NCBI RefSeq assembly: GCF_000308055.1
Contig: NZ_CAGY01000007.1
Span: forward strand, 62,001 to 126,000
DNA length: 64,000 nucleotides
Reading direction: 5' to 3'
Origin: Actinomyces sp. ph3
Lineage (GTDB): Bacteria; Actinomycetota; Actinomycetes; Actinomycetales; Actinomycetaceae
This document shows, one piece after another, positions 16,822-25,617 of the stretch. A program made the position numbers and the translations under genes. The stretch's first letter is position 1. The number at the start of each line of letters is the position of its first letter. The notes under the pieces are model-generated. The model had not been told where the DNA came from and did not search any database. It saw nothing but the letters and a program-made list of their open reading frames with translations.

Positions 16822-17243
16822 TCGCCCATCTCCTCAATAACCTGCGAAGGAGTCATAACGCGACGCACAGCTGCGCCGGGCGCCACATCAGGAAGTTCAA
16901 GGCGAGTAATTGTCTGATCTGACCACAAGCGCTCAAGAGCGTAAAACTCGCGGTCTTCCTGGCTCATCACGTGAATAACAACATCGCCGTAGTCAGCCAG
17001 CACCCAAGTGCCTTCGCTGCGGCCCTCGATGCGCTGAGGAATGATGTGGTAATCGCGCCCGATCTCGTCCATGATTTCCTCAGCGATTGCGCGCACCTGA
17101 CGCGACGAAGGGGCAGAGACCAGAAGGAAAGACTCCGCGATCCCCAGGCGCTGAGAAACATCAATCAACACTGGATCTTGCGCGAGTTTATTGGCCGCGC
17201 CACGCAGGGCACTGCTGATCAGGTCTTTGCTTTGAACGTCCAC
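16818..17243 (-). CDS. rsfS: Ribosomal silencing factor RsfS
   Basis: A 141-residue protein of the RsfS/Iojap family, which binds L14 on the 50S subunit and blocks subunit joining when nutrients are low. Typical stretches are VLADYGDVVIHVM and FYALERLW near the C-terminus. The start is GTG at 17243, seven bases after AAGGAA. It follows nadD by 93 nt, the usual actinobacterial order, and overlaps the phosphatase gene downstream. Confidence 0.92.
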   Translation of the reverse strand: MDVQSKDLISSALRGAANKLAQDPVLIDVSQRLGIAESFLLVSAPSSRQVRAIAEEIMDEIGRDYHIIPQRIEGRSEGTWVLADYGDVVIHVMSQEDREFYALERLWSDQTITRLELPDVAPGAAVRRVMTPSQVIEEMGE

Positions 17244-17336
17244 ATTTTTCCTTTCGCCGTTTTCAGTCTGCCATTTTCTGGGCCACGCGGCTACCGAAGG
17301 ACACGATGGTCCAGCAAGTGAACCACTGCATGAGGG

Positions 17337-17948
17337 CTACTGATACAGCCTGTATTTGTTGATGTATTGGACAACCCCATCGGGCACCAAGTACCACACT
17401 GGCTTTCCGCGTTCGACGCGCTTGCGGCAGTCCGTTGAAGAAATTGCCATTGCGGGCACCTCCAGTAAGGACACAGACGAAGCCGGAAGTTTCTTCGCAT
17501 CAAGCACGTGTCCTGGACGCGTCACCCCAATGAAGTGCGCGATTTCGAAGAGAAGATCCGCGTCTTTCCACTGGACGATCTGTGTTAGTGCATCCGCTCC
17601 GGTGATGAAGTAGAAGTCCGCATCCGGATAGATTTTTCGCAGATCGTGAAGAGTATCGATCGTGTAGGTTGTCCCGCCTCGGTCAATATCGACTCGTGAA
17701 ACTGAAAATCGAGGGTTCGAGGCCGTCGCGATCACCGTCATCAAATAGCGATGTTCCGCAGGAGTCACCTTGCGCCCCGCTTTGAAGGGCTGCATAGCCG
17801 TAGGGACAAAAATCACCTGGTCGAGCTGGAAAACATCCATGACTTCAGATGCCGCCACCAAGTGACCGTGGTGGATCGGATCAAAGGTTCCACCCATAAT
17901 TCCGATCGAGCGGCGTAGTTTTCCCGAGGCCGAGTCCAAAGTTGGCAT
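17337..17948 (-). CDS. nadD: Nicotinate-nucleotide adenylyltransferase
   Basis: A 203-residue nucleotidyltransferase that makes deamido-NAD from nicotinate mononucleotide and ATP. The N-terminal [12 protein letters not shown] contains the HxGH motif, and ISSTDCRKR near the C-terminus matches the second nucleotide-binding motif. The start ATG has an AGGGGGGA site. It lies 9 nt after proA. Confidence 0.95.
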   Translation of the reverse strand: MPTLDSASGKLRRSIGIMGGTFDPIHHGHLVAASEVMDVFQLDQVIFVPTAMQPFKAGRKVTPAEHRYLMTVIATASNPRFSVSRVDIDRGGTTYTIDTLHDLRKIYPDADFYFITGADALTQIVQWKDADLLFEIAHFIGVTRPGHVLDAKKLPASSVSLLEVPAMAISSTDCRKRVERGKPVWYLVPDGVVQYINKYRLYQ

Positions 17949-17957
17949 GATTCCCCC

Positions 17958-19238
17958 CTACTTTCGAACTGCTCCGTCACCTTCGATAACCCATTGGCTG
18001 GTTGTCAGCTCAGCCAGCCCCATGGGGCCACGGGCGTGCAATTTCTGCGTGGAAATACCGATTTCCGCGCCCAATCCAAGCTGGCCACCATCAGTAAAGC
18101 GTGTCGAGGCGTTGACAGCAATAGCCGCGCTATCAATATTTGAGCGGAAATAGTTCGCCGCACTGATTGAAGCCGTACAAATCGCTTCAGTGTGTCCTGA
18201 GGAATAGCGACGAATATGTTCAACCGCTTCCTCAATCGAGTCGACAACCTTCACTGCCAAATCCATTGACAGGTATTCGGTACGCCAATCGTCCTCTGTC
18301 GCCTCGCTAATCAAGCTCTGGTCAAGGCTGCCCACATGCGCGGCACATTCGCGCACTGCAGCATCGGCATGAATACGTACCCCGGCGCGAGTAAGCTCCT
18401 CCAAAGCTTGAGGGAGGAAGCTCGGGACCATATCGCGGTGAACAAGAAGGGTCTCAGCGGCATTACAGACCCCGACCCTTTGAGTTTTCGCATTGATAAT
18501 GATTCGCGCCGCCGCATCAACGTCGGCTCCCGAATCAACATAGACATGGCAGTTTCCCGTTCCCGTCTCGATAACAGGAACGGTCGATTCTTCCACGACT
18601 GCACGAATCAGGCCTTCGCCTCCGCGAGGAATCAAAACATCAATGCCTCCGCGTGCGCGCATCATGGCACGTGCCCCATCCCTACCCCATAGATCAACTG
18701 TTTGGACAAGATCAGCTGAAAAACCAAGGGAATCAATGGCCGCACGAATAACCTCAACAAGAGTCTCATTGGTATTCTGCGCTGCACTTCCACCACGAAG
18801 AATCACTGCGTTTCCGGCTTTCAAGCACAGGATTGAGGCGTCGACAGTAACATTCGGACGAGCCTCATAAATCATGCCGATGACACCCATGGGAACTCGA
18901 AGCTGGGTCACACGAAGTCCATCGTCTGTACGGCCGCCACGGATCACGGTACCAACCGGGTCCTCAAGAGCAATCACGTCAAGCACCGCACTGGAAATCG
19001 CGCGAATACGGGATTCATCAAGTCGGAGGCGGTCAACCAGACCAGCAGCCATACCGCGTTCTTCGGCGCGCTGGCAGTCCTGCGCATTCGCGTGAAGGAT
19101 CTGCTCACAGTGGTCGACGAGTGCGCGAGAAATTGCCAAGAGAATACCGTTGCGCTGCGCGGTAGTCGAAGTTGCTAGCGCGCGCTGTGCCCGCTTCGCG
19201 CGGTCAGTCAACTCAAAAATATCCAGATCATTACTCAT
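17958..19238 (-). CDS. proA: Gamma-glutamyl phosphate reductase
   Basis: Second enzyme of proline synthesis: NADPH-dependent reduction of gamma-glutamyl phosphate to glutamate semialdehyde. The 426-residue aldehyde dehydrogenase-fold protein has the family stretches VPMGVIGMIYEARPNVT and LRGGSAAQNTN, with the active Cys in QRVGVCNAAETLLV. The end is also typical (GEIGISTQKLHARGPMGL). It starts 3 nt after the proB stop with GGGAG as ribosome site. Confidence 0.96.
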   Translation of the reverse strand: MSNDLDIFELTDRAKRAQRALATSTTAQRNGILLAISRALVDHCEQILHANAQDCQRAEERGMAAGLVDRLRLDESRIRAISSAVLDVIALEDPVGTVIRGGRTDDGLRVTQLRVPMGVIGMIYEARPNVTVDASILCLKAGNAVILRGGSAAQNTNETLVEVIRAAIDSLGFSADLVQTVDLWGRDGARAMMRARGGIDVLIPRGGEGLIRAVVEESTVPVIETGTGNCHVYVDSGADVDAAARIIINAKTQRVGVCNAAETLLVHRDMVPSFLPQALEELTRAGVRIHADAAVRECAAHVGSLDQSLISEATEDDWRTEYLSMDLAVKVVDSIEEAVEHIRRYSSGHTEAICTASISAANYFRSNIDSAAIAVNASTRFTDGGQLGLGAEIGISTQKLHARGPMGLAELTTSQWVIEGDGAVRK

Positions 19239-19241
19239 GTT

Positions 19242-20351
19242 CTACTCCCGAACCAGAAGTGCTAGATCATCGCGATGAACCGCTGGGCGCATGTGTTTAT
19301 TCGTTTCTGAGCCCTCGTGTGAGTCGATGATGCGCGCCAGTGTATCTGAGTCATAGCGCGAAATTCCGCGCGCAATCAATCCATTATCGTCAGCAATGTC
19401 GACGACATCGCCCGCTGAAAAAACACCCAGGACCTCTTTAATACCCGCGGGAAGAAGAGATTTTTTGCCATGGGTGATTGCCCTGCGCGCACCGGCGTCA
19501 ATCAGCAATTGGCCGCTAGAGGTGGCGACATGGGCAATCCAAAGCGTGCGAGAAGCTGGGCGATGACGCGTGGGTTCAAACCACGTACCAACTGCTTCAC
19601 CGTTCAGAGCTTCACTCAAACGATCCGCGCTGGTCAAAACAACCCCGATACCGGCATGTTGCGCCATGCTAGCAGCATGTAGCTTCGTTGCCATGCCTCC
19701 GGTGCCCACCGAGGAGCCCGCTCCCCTGACGTCCACGTTGCTAAGTTCATCGGTCGCGTTGACTTCAGAAATTAAACGAGCATCAGGTTGCGAAGGAGGA
19801 GCCGTATAGAGCCCATCGACGTCGGTGAGCAGAATCAAAATATCCGCGCCCACCATTTGTGCGACATAAAAGGCCAGTCGGTCATTATCGCCGAAACGTA
19901 CCTCACGGGTCGTGACTGCATCATTTTCATTAATGATCGGCACAACACCGTAGGCAAGAAGCTTATCCAGTGCAGACATCGCGTTCGTGTAGTGTTCACG
20001 CTGCATCACATCCGCAGCGGTCAGCAGAACCTGCGCAACGTGTAGATGGTGGGCCTGGAAAGCTGAGGACCAACGGGCCATCAGGTATCCCTGTCCCATC
20101 GCTGCAGCGGCCTGCACACTTGCGAGGTCCTTCGGGCGCGAACTCAGTCCAAGAGGTTCCAAACCGGCAGCGACAGCTCCCGAGGAGACAATGAGAATCT
20201 CGCAGCCTCGCCTTGCCTTCGCTGAAACCAGCCGGGCAACGGAATCGATTCGATTCAGATCCAGCCCGCCGTCCTCACGGGTGAGCGACGAGGAGCCGAT
20301 TTTCACAACGATGCGACGCGCCTGTTGCACCGCACTACCCCTTGGGGACAT
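19242..20351 (-). CDS. proB: Glutamate 5-kinase with C-terminal PUA domain
   Basis: First enzyme of proline synthesis, phosphorylating glutamate. The 369-residue protein has the amino-acid kinase N-terminus RRIVVKIGSSSLT, then NENDAVTTREVRFGDND and GTGGMATKLHAA. A C-terminal PUA domain (about residues 270-360) includes GVFSAGDVVDI. Feedback inhibition by proline is known for the family. Its ATG follows the obg stop directly, so translation is probably coupled. Confidence 0.95.
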   Translation of the reverse strand: MSPRGSAVQQARRIVVKIGSSSLTREDGGLDLNRIDSVARLVSAKARRGCEILIVSSGAVAAGLEPLGLSSRPKDLASVQAAAAMGQGYLMARWSSAFQAHHLHVAQVLLTAADVMQREHYTNAMSALDKLLAYGVVPIINENDAVTTREVRFGDNDRLAFYVAQMVGADILILLTDVDGLYTAPPSQPDARLISEVNATDELSNVDVRGAGSSVGTGGMATKLHAASMAQHAGIGVVLTSADRLSEALNGEAVGTWFEPTRHRPASRTLWIAHVATSSGQLLIDAGARRAITHGKKSLLPAGIKEVLGVFSAGDVVDIADDNGLIARGISRYDSDTLARIIDSHEGSETNKHMRPAVHRDDLALLVRE

Positions 20352-21875
20352 TTAGCGTTCATCCTCCGGATCGGTCCAGACACCACTGGACCTTTCGGTC
20401 CAAAGTTCTTCACGAGCCGCCGACTTTGCATCCATCATGTCGCGATAGCGTTCGCGACGTTCGCTTGTCGTGCGGCGTTCATTTCGGTCCAGACGCAGGT
20501 CAGTTCCTCGCTGTCCAAGCAGCTCAGGACCGGTCGTCAAGGTAGGCTCCCAATCGAAAATGACGCCGTCGTGAAGGGTTCCAATAACGACGGTATCGCC
20601 AGCGTGAGCTCCCGCCTTCATCAGTTCTTCTTCCACACCGGCACCAGCAAGGCGATCGGCAAGGTAACCCACGGCCTCGTCGTTGGAGAAATCGGTCTGG
20701 AGCACCCAGCGCTCGGGTTTGCGCCCACGCACCTGGTAAACGGTCTCCCCCGCGTGTTCGACAACGCGGACAGTAATCTCGTCCTTGCTTCCCACCGGTC
20801 GAGGCCGAAGAACAGTACGCGCCGCTTCGAGCGCGGGCAGTTGCGCTCGGTGTTCATCAACGAGGCGTGCAAGCGCAAATGAGAATTCTTTCAGGCCTTC
20901 ATGGCTTACTGCTGAGACCTCAAAAATTGGCCAACCGAAGACCTCAAGCTCGGGCTTGGTAATCTCGGCCAAGTCCTTGCCGTCAGGAATATCGATCTTG
21001 TTCAGTGCAATCACACGAGGACGCTGCATTAGGGGGACATAGCCTTCGATTTCGCCCAGATCACCCTCGTATGCAGCTAGCTCTGCTTCAATCGTTCGCA
21101 GGTCGGAAACCGGATCTCGATCAACTTCAAAAGTCGCAGTATCCAAGACGTGCACAATAACTGCACAGCGCTCGATATGGCGCAGAAAATCTAGACCGAG
21201 TCCCTTACCTGCAGAAGCTCCGGGAATGAGTCCGGGAACATCGGCAACGGTGAACCGTGCTTCTCCGGCTTGGACAACGCCTAAGTTTGGAACGAGGGTC
21301 GTGAAGGGGTAGTCGGCAATCTTCGGGCGCGCTGCAGACATCGCAGCGATTAGGGATGACTTTCCAGCCGAGGGATATCCAACAAGCGCAACATCTGCAA
21401 CGGACTTCAACTCCAGAACGACATTGTGTTCCTCGCCGGGTTCACCCAGGAGAGCAAAACCGGGAGCCTTGCGCTTCTTCGAGGCGAGGGCAGCATTTCC
21501 CAGACCACCGCGGCCACCTTCGGCTACGACAAATTGAGCTCCAACCCCCGTAAGGTCCGCAAGAAGCTCACCGCGGGTCGATTTCACAACGGTGCCATCC
21601 GGGACCGGAAGAATCGTATCCGCACCATTTCTTCCCTGACGGAAATCGCCCATGCCCTGGGTTCCATTTTCCGCGCGCTGGTGCGGGTTCCGGTGGTAGG
21701 TCAGCAAAGTCGTGACCTGGGGGTCGACTTCAAGGATCACAGAGCCGCCATTGCCACCGTTTCCACCGTCGGGTCCTCCCAGCGGCTTAAACTTTTCGCG
21801 TTTCACCGAGGCAACGCCATGGCCGCCGTTGCCTCCCTGGGCGAAAATCGTTACTCGATCGACAAAGCTTGCCAC
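20352..21875 (-). CDS. obgE: GTPase Obg
   Basis: Essential ribosome-assembly and stress GTPase. In the 507-residue protein an Obg fold with glycine-rich repeats ([18 protein letters not shown]) covers about residues 1-160. A G domain follows with GYPSAGKSS (G1), [10 protein letters not shown] (G3) and NKID (G4). A C-terminal OCT domain holds [20 protein letters not shown] charged, Arg-rich tail of about 60 residues ends the protein. The GTG at 21875 is chosen because GGAG precedes it and the Obg fold (MASFVDRV) begins there; the frame opens at 21935, but that extension is not Obg-like. Confidence 0.95.
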   Translation of the reverse strand: MASFVDRVTIFAQGGNGGHGVASVKREKFKPLGGPDGGNGGNGGSVILEVDPQVTTLLTYHRNPHQRAENGTQGMGDFRQGRNGADTILPVPDGTVVKSTRGELLADLTGVGAQFVVAEGGRGGLGNAALASKKRKAPGFALLGEPGEEHNVVLELKSVADVALVGYPSAGKSSLIAAMSAARPKIADYPFTTLVPNLGVVQAGEARFTVADVPGLIPGASAGKGLGLDFLRHIERCAVIVHVLDTATFEVDRDPVSDLRTIEAELAAYEGDLGEIEGYVPLMQRPRVIALNKIDIPDGKDLAEITKPELEVFGWPIFEVSAVSHEGLKEFSFALARLVDEHRAQLPALEAARTVLRPRPVGSKDEITVRVVEHAGETVYQVRGRKPERWVLQTDFSNDEAVGYLADRLAGAGVEEELMKAGAHAGDTVVIGTLHDGVIFDWEPTLTTGPELLGQRGTDLRLDRNERRTTSERRERYRDMMDAKSAAREELWTERSSGVWTDPEDER

Positions 21876-21973
21876 TGTGGTCTCCAGTCTTGGCCAGTGC
21901 GCGCCAGCGCGAATCAGGATAGTGAAAAGGGGCATCCGGCCTTGTGCCGGACGCCCCCAATCAGCGGTCGGTC

Positions 21974-22234
21974 TCAGGCAGAGACCGGCTCAACGATGTT
22001 GACAACCCTACGGTCACGACGGGTTGCGAACTCAACCGCACCCGCGCGCAGCGCGAAGAGGGTGTCGTCCTTGCCACGACCAACGCCCTCACCGGGGTGG
22101 AAGTGGGTGCCGCGCTGACGAACGATAATTTCGCCGGCGTTTACCAGCTGGCCGCCGTAGCGCTTGACGCCCAGTCGCTGGGCGTTCGAGTCGCGGCCGT
22201 TGCGGGAGGAGCCAAGGCCCTTCTTATGTGCCAT
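21974..22234 (-). CDS. rpmA: 50S ribosomal protein L27
   Basis: An 86-residue L27 with the characteristic start [20 protein letters not shown] and the conserved [21 protein letters not shown]27 lies near the peptidyl-transferase centre. It begins with MAHKKG, with no N-terminal extension of the Firmicutes cleaved type. It sits between rplU and obg in the usual order. Confidence 0.98.
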   Translation of the reverse strand: MAHKKGLGSSRNGRDSNAQRLGVKRYGGQLVNAGEIIVRQRGTHFHPGEGVGRGKDDTLFALRAGAVEFATRRDRRVVNIVEPVSA

Positions 22235-22263
22235 CTCGACGTCTACTTTCTATATCGAACGGT

Positions 22264-22572
22264 TCAGGCGATCTCAGTGATCTTGACAACCGAGAGCTTC
22301 TGGCGATGGCCCTGACGCTTACGGTAACCGGTCTTGTTCTTGTACTTAATAATGGAGATCTTCGGGCCCTTAGCAGAGTCAACAACCTCTGCCTTGACCG
22401 TGACCTTCTCCAGTGCGCTGGGTTCGACGGTGATTGCATCGCCATCGACCAGCATCAAAGGCTGGAGTTCGATGCTGGCACCAATTTCTTCTGCCAGCTT
22501 GTCGACGACGACGACGTCACCGACGGACACCTTTTCCTGCCGGCCGCCGGCCTTGACGATCGCGTAGACCAC
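22264..22572 (-). CDS. rplU: 50S ribosomal protein L21
   Basis: A 102-residue L21 with YAIVKAGGRQEKVSVGD at the N-terminus and the conserved KNKTGYRKRQGHRQ near the end. The start chosen is GTG at 22572, which gives the usual MVYAIVKAGG beginning and length. An ATG 12 nt upstream (22584) would add MSFN and has GAGAAGAG directly before it, so the start is not certain. It is the first gene of rplU-rpmA-obg. Confidence 0.93.
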   Translation of the reverse strand: MVYAIVKAGGRQEKVSVGDVVVVDKLAEEIGASIELQPLMLVDGDAITVEPSALEKVTVKAEVVDSAKGPKISIIKYKNKTGYRKRQGHRQKLSVVKITEIA

Positions 22573-22656
22573 GTTGAAGCTCATCTCTTCTCGAAACTTG
22601 GACGGGCTAGGCTTCCACGTTCGAACAACGTTCCTCATCAAGAAACACTAAGCCCG

Positions 22657-22676
22657 TTGGCGCTCGTTGCGCCGAC
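22657..22676 (-). promoter_or_regulatory. Hairpin in the rplU 5' leader
   Basis: GTTGGCGC and GCGCCGAC form a short stem (one G-T pair) about 85 nt upstream of rplU, inside the 186-nt gap after the RNase E/G gene. It could be a ribosomal-protein leader element or simply a local hairpin; nothing seen proves either. The rest of the gap holds T-rich DNA but no gene. Confidence 0.25.
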
Positions 22677-22758
22677 GATCAAATTTAGCTGAAAACCCCG
22701 CCTGAAGCAAACCGCTAGAGGGATTTTTTTCGTTTTTTGGGTGTGTGCTTGGGCACTG

Positions 22759-25206
22759 TCACCCTTCAACCGGGGGTGCTGCGGGTTCACTGACCGCAAC
22801 CCGACGCCGACGAGAGCGCTTCACAGGAGCTGTTTCTTCGCTCCGCGGAGGAACGTTGATCACAATCTCTTGCGTCGTATGGGTTGCGGAAACAGGTGCC
22901 GCTGGCTCCGGAAGATCAATATGGACCCGAGCAGGTTCACTCGCCTCACTGACCGCGCGACGCCGACGCGAACGCGCAGGACGCGATGGCTTAGAAGCCT
23001 TCTCGGGTGCCGAGGCTTCGTCACGTACCACTGCTGATTGCGGCTGGGTTTGCACGGGCACAGCCGCGGGGGTGTCCTGAGATTCGGGAGCAGCATCTCC
23101 CCCACTGGCAGCGGGGCCATCTTCTTGGGGACGCGTGACCCTGCGCGAACGACGCTGGCGCTTCACCTCTGCCGAGGCCTCGCGCGCAACCTTTCGCTTC
23201 GGCGACGCATCCTGCTGTGAAGATTCAGATTTCTCATCCGAAACTTGTGCTTCGTCATCCTGGTCAGCGGATTGAGCTGACTCCTCACGACTGCTTGCAG
23301 CTGCGATTGCAGTCATTGCCTCGCGAGCTCGCTCATGCTCAGGGCTGTCCTCAACGCGCGCACGACTTTGAGACTTCTTCGAACGCTTCGGAGCCTCCTC
23401 AGCCGCACCCTGAATCTCTACCGGGTGATGATGGACAATGAATCCGCGACCCTCACAAGCCTCACAGGTGGTAGAGAAGGCCTCAACCAGCCCCTCACCC
23501 ACACGCTTACGGGTCATCTGAACCAGACCCAGTGACGTGATTTCAGTGACTTGATGACGTGTGCGGTCTCGGCCCAAACATTCAACCAGGCGACGAAGAA
23601 CAAGGTCGCGGTTCGACTCCAAAACCATATCGACGAAGTCAATAATGACAATTCCACCGATGTCGCGCAGACGAAGCTGGCGGACAATCTCTTCGGCGGC
23701 CTCGAGATTATTTCGGGTGACCGTCTCTTCCAAAGTTCCGCCAGCACCGATGAACTTACCGGTGTTCACGTCGATAACGGTCATGGCTTCGGTGCGATCG
23801 ATGATGAGCGTTCCACCACTGGGCAACCAGACCTTGCGGTCCATTCCCTTGGCGAGCTGCTCATCCACGCGGTAGGCATGGAAAACATCTTCCGTTCCAA
23901 CCCACTTGCTCACGCGATCGGAAAGCTCAGGAGAGAGCTCATCAACGTAAGCCTTGACCGTTTCATAGGTTTCGTTACCTTCAATGATGAGCTCTGAAAA
24001 GTCTTCATTGAAGATGTCACGGACAACGCGAACCGCAAGCTCAGGCTCACCACGCAGCAACACAGGGGCGTTCTTCGTCGTGGAAAGCTTGGATTCAATA
24101 TCTTCCCACTGCTTACTCAAACGGCGAACATCATCGCGAATTTGCTCTTCCGTTGCCCCTTCAGCTGCAGTACGCACAATGACGCCGGCAGAATCAGGGA
24201 CAACCTGCTTGAGGATCTTCTTCAAACGGATGCGCTCACGTTCAGGAAGCTTTCGCGAAATGCCCATCATGGAGCCACCGGGGATCAGGACAAGGTAGCG
24301 TCCAGCCAAAGTGATCTGACTGGTCAGGCGTGCACCCTTGTGACCGATCGGGTCTTTAGTGACCTGGACCAGGACCGGGTCGCCGGACTTTAGGGCAGAT
24401 TCGATGCGGCGCGGCTTTCCTTCAAGTCCAACCGCGTCCCAATTCACTTCACCGGCATAAAGGACAGCATTGCGTCCCTTGCCGATATCAACGAAGGCAG
24501 CCTCCATCGAGGGCAGAACATTTTGAACGCGCCCCATATAGATATTGCCGACTGCCGTCTTTTGAGTACGGCGCGCAACATAGTGCTCGACCAGAAGATC
24601 GTCTTCGATAATTGCGATCTGATCCAGACCGTCCTGGCCGCGAATCACCATCTTTCGGTTCACAGACTCACGTCGAGCCAGGAATTCAGACTCGGTGATG
24701 CGGTGGTGACGACGTCCCTCGCGGCGCCCTTCCTTGCGGCGCTGTTTCTTGGCCTCGAGGCGGGTTGATCCTTTGAGCGCCTGAACCTCGTCACTTCCCT
24801 CTTGAGCTTCAGAGGCGCGAACGCGACGGCGACGGCGACGGCGAGTCGTTTCTTCACCATTTTCAGAACTATCCGCGCTGTCAGCAGCCTCACTAGCAGG
24901 TGCTGCCTGCTCCTTCTCGGCAACCTCGGGCGTTTCTTCGTCCTGATCCTTACGCCGAGAGCGACGACGCTTTGGCTGTGCGGCCTCGGAGGAGACATCC
25001 TCGTCTGAAGCCTTCTTTCGCGAACGCGCGCGCTTCTTCGGCGTTGTTTCTTCAGTCGTTTCCTCCGCTTTTACTTCGCGAGTACGCGAGCGACGGCGGG
25101 GCTTTTCTTCCGTCTCACTCTGCGAGGTATTTGCGGGGGCAGAAAAAGTCGGTTCCTGGAATGTCGGAGCCTGGAAAAGCAGAGTTGCTGCTGGAGTTTC
25201 AGGCAT
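22759..25206 (-). CDS. rne: Ribonuclease E/G family endoribonuclease
   Basis: Single-strand endoribonuclease for mRNA decay and rRNA processing, 815 residues. About residues 1-185 are low-complexity alternating acidic and Arg/Lys-rich sequence. The S1 domain covers about 205-300, with the RNase fold behind it. Catalytic aspartates are D479 (VIDVNTGKF) and D523 (IVIIDFVDM), and the Zn-link is CEAC at 581-584. Another roughly 200 low-complexity residues follow. Tails at both ends are usual in actinobacteria and probably act as RNA or protein scaffolds. The start at ATG 25206 follows AAGAGG. It is divergent from cydA. Confidence 0.93.
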   Translation of the reverse strand: MPETPAATLLFQAPTFQEPTFSAPANTSQSETEEKPRRRSRTREVKAEETTEETTPKKRARSRKKASDEDVSSEAAQPKRRRSRRKDQDEETPEVAEKEQAAPASEAADSADSSENGEETTRRRRRRRVRASEAQEGSDEVQALKGSTRLEAKKQRRKEGRREGRRHHRITESEFLARRESVNRKMVIRGQDGLDQIAIIEDDLLVEHYVARRTQKTAVGNIYMGRVQNVLPSMEAAFVDIGKGRNAVLYAGEVNWDAVGLEGKPRRIESALKSGDPVLVQVTKDPIGHKGARLTSQITLAGRYLVLIPGGSMMGISRKLPERERIRLKKILKQVVPDSAGVIVRTAAEGATEEQIRDDVRRLSKQWEDIESKLSTTKNAPVLLRGEPELAVRVVRDIFNEDFSELIIEGNETYETVKAYVDELSPELSDRVSKWVGTEDVFHAYRVDEQLAKGMDRKVWLPSGGTLIIDRTEAMTVIDVNTGKFIGAGGTLEETVTRNNLEAAEEIVRQLRLRDIGGIVIIDFVDMVLESNRDLVLRRLVECLGRDRTRHQVTEITSLGLVQMTRKRVGEGLVEAFSTTCEACEGRGFIVHHHPVEIQGAAEEAPKRSKKSQSRARVEDSPEHERAREAMTAIAAASSREESAQSADQDDEAQVSDEKSESSQQDASPKRKVAREASAEVKRQRRSRRVTRPQEDGPAASGGDAAPESQDTPAAVPVQTQPQSAVVRDEASAPEKASKPSRPARSRRRRAVSEASEPARVHIDLPEPAAPVSATHTTQEIVINVPPRSEETAPVKRSRRRRVAVSEPAAPPVEG

Positions 25207-25468
25207 GGCCTCTTCTTTCACAATGTCAGTATGTTGACCGAGCTCGCACTGCTGGGTCTGTATTACACGCAATGAAGCGGAAGTCTTATCGAAGTTGCAG
25301 CTGGCAACCGCAGGCGTTCATCTGTTACAAACAGGCCGCCCTGCGATGGACGGAGAGTGCGCTCCACCCATTTCGTATTCCCCATTCTCTCATAGGGATT
25401 GCAGGCATGCCCGGGCACTTTCACGGCGGTTCTTCCAATGTTCACCGCGTCACCATAGAATCACTTTA

Positions 25469-25496
25469 AATAAAACGACACAGCTGCAGTTTTATT
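25469..25496. promoter_or_regulatory. Inverted repeat AATAAAAC / GTTTTATT upstream of cydA
   Basis: Perfect 8-bp arms flank a 12-nt centre that contains CAGCTG. It lies about 120 nt upstream of the cydA ATG in an AT-rich patch. It may be an operator or an RNA hairpin; no known site is recognised. Confidence 0.35.
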
Positions 25497-25535
25497 CAGA
25501 AAAGCAGCATTAAACACGGTGGGGAACTATATTTG

Positions 25536-25553
25536 TTGACACAACGTCGTCAA
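25536..25553. promoter_or_regulatory. Inverted repeat TTGAC-N8-GTCAA upstream of cydA
   Basis: Perfect 5-bp arms with an 8-nt spacer, 65 nt upstream of cydA. The left arm is also a TTGACA -35-like hexamer. The spacing resembles redox-repressor sites in general shape, but it is not a textbook Rex box (TTGTG-N8-CACAA). Confidence 0.35.
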
Positions 25554-25617
25554 AGTTTTGCCACAGCCGTGACGAACTTATGACACACCCTGAACACAAT
25601 TTCCCTGAGACAGGACT

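Larger units (their letters stand above)
25207..25617. other. Divergent intergenic region, RNase E/G gene and cydA
   Basis: 411 nt with no credible gene. It must hold promoters for both directions. The cydA side is AT-rich and carries two inverted repeats, listed separately. I could not place a convincing -35/-10 pair for either gene. Confidence 0.6.

Noticed and set aside
23000-23400. DNA repeat array within the RNase E/G gene
   Set aside because: The repetitive look comes from low-complexity charged codons in a protein tail, not from a tandem DNA repeat.
25536-25553. Rex box upstream of cydA
   Set aside because: TTGAC-N8-GTCAA lacks the TTGTG/CACAA core, so I list it only as an unassigned inverted repeat.
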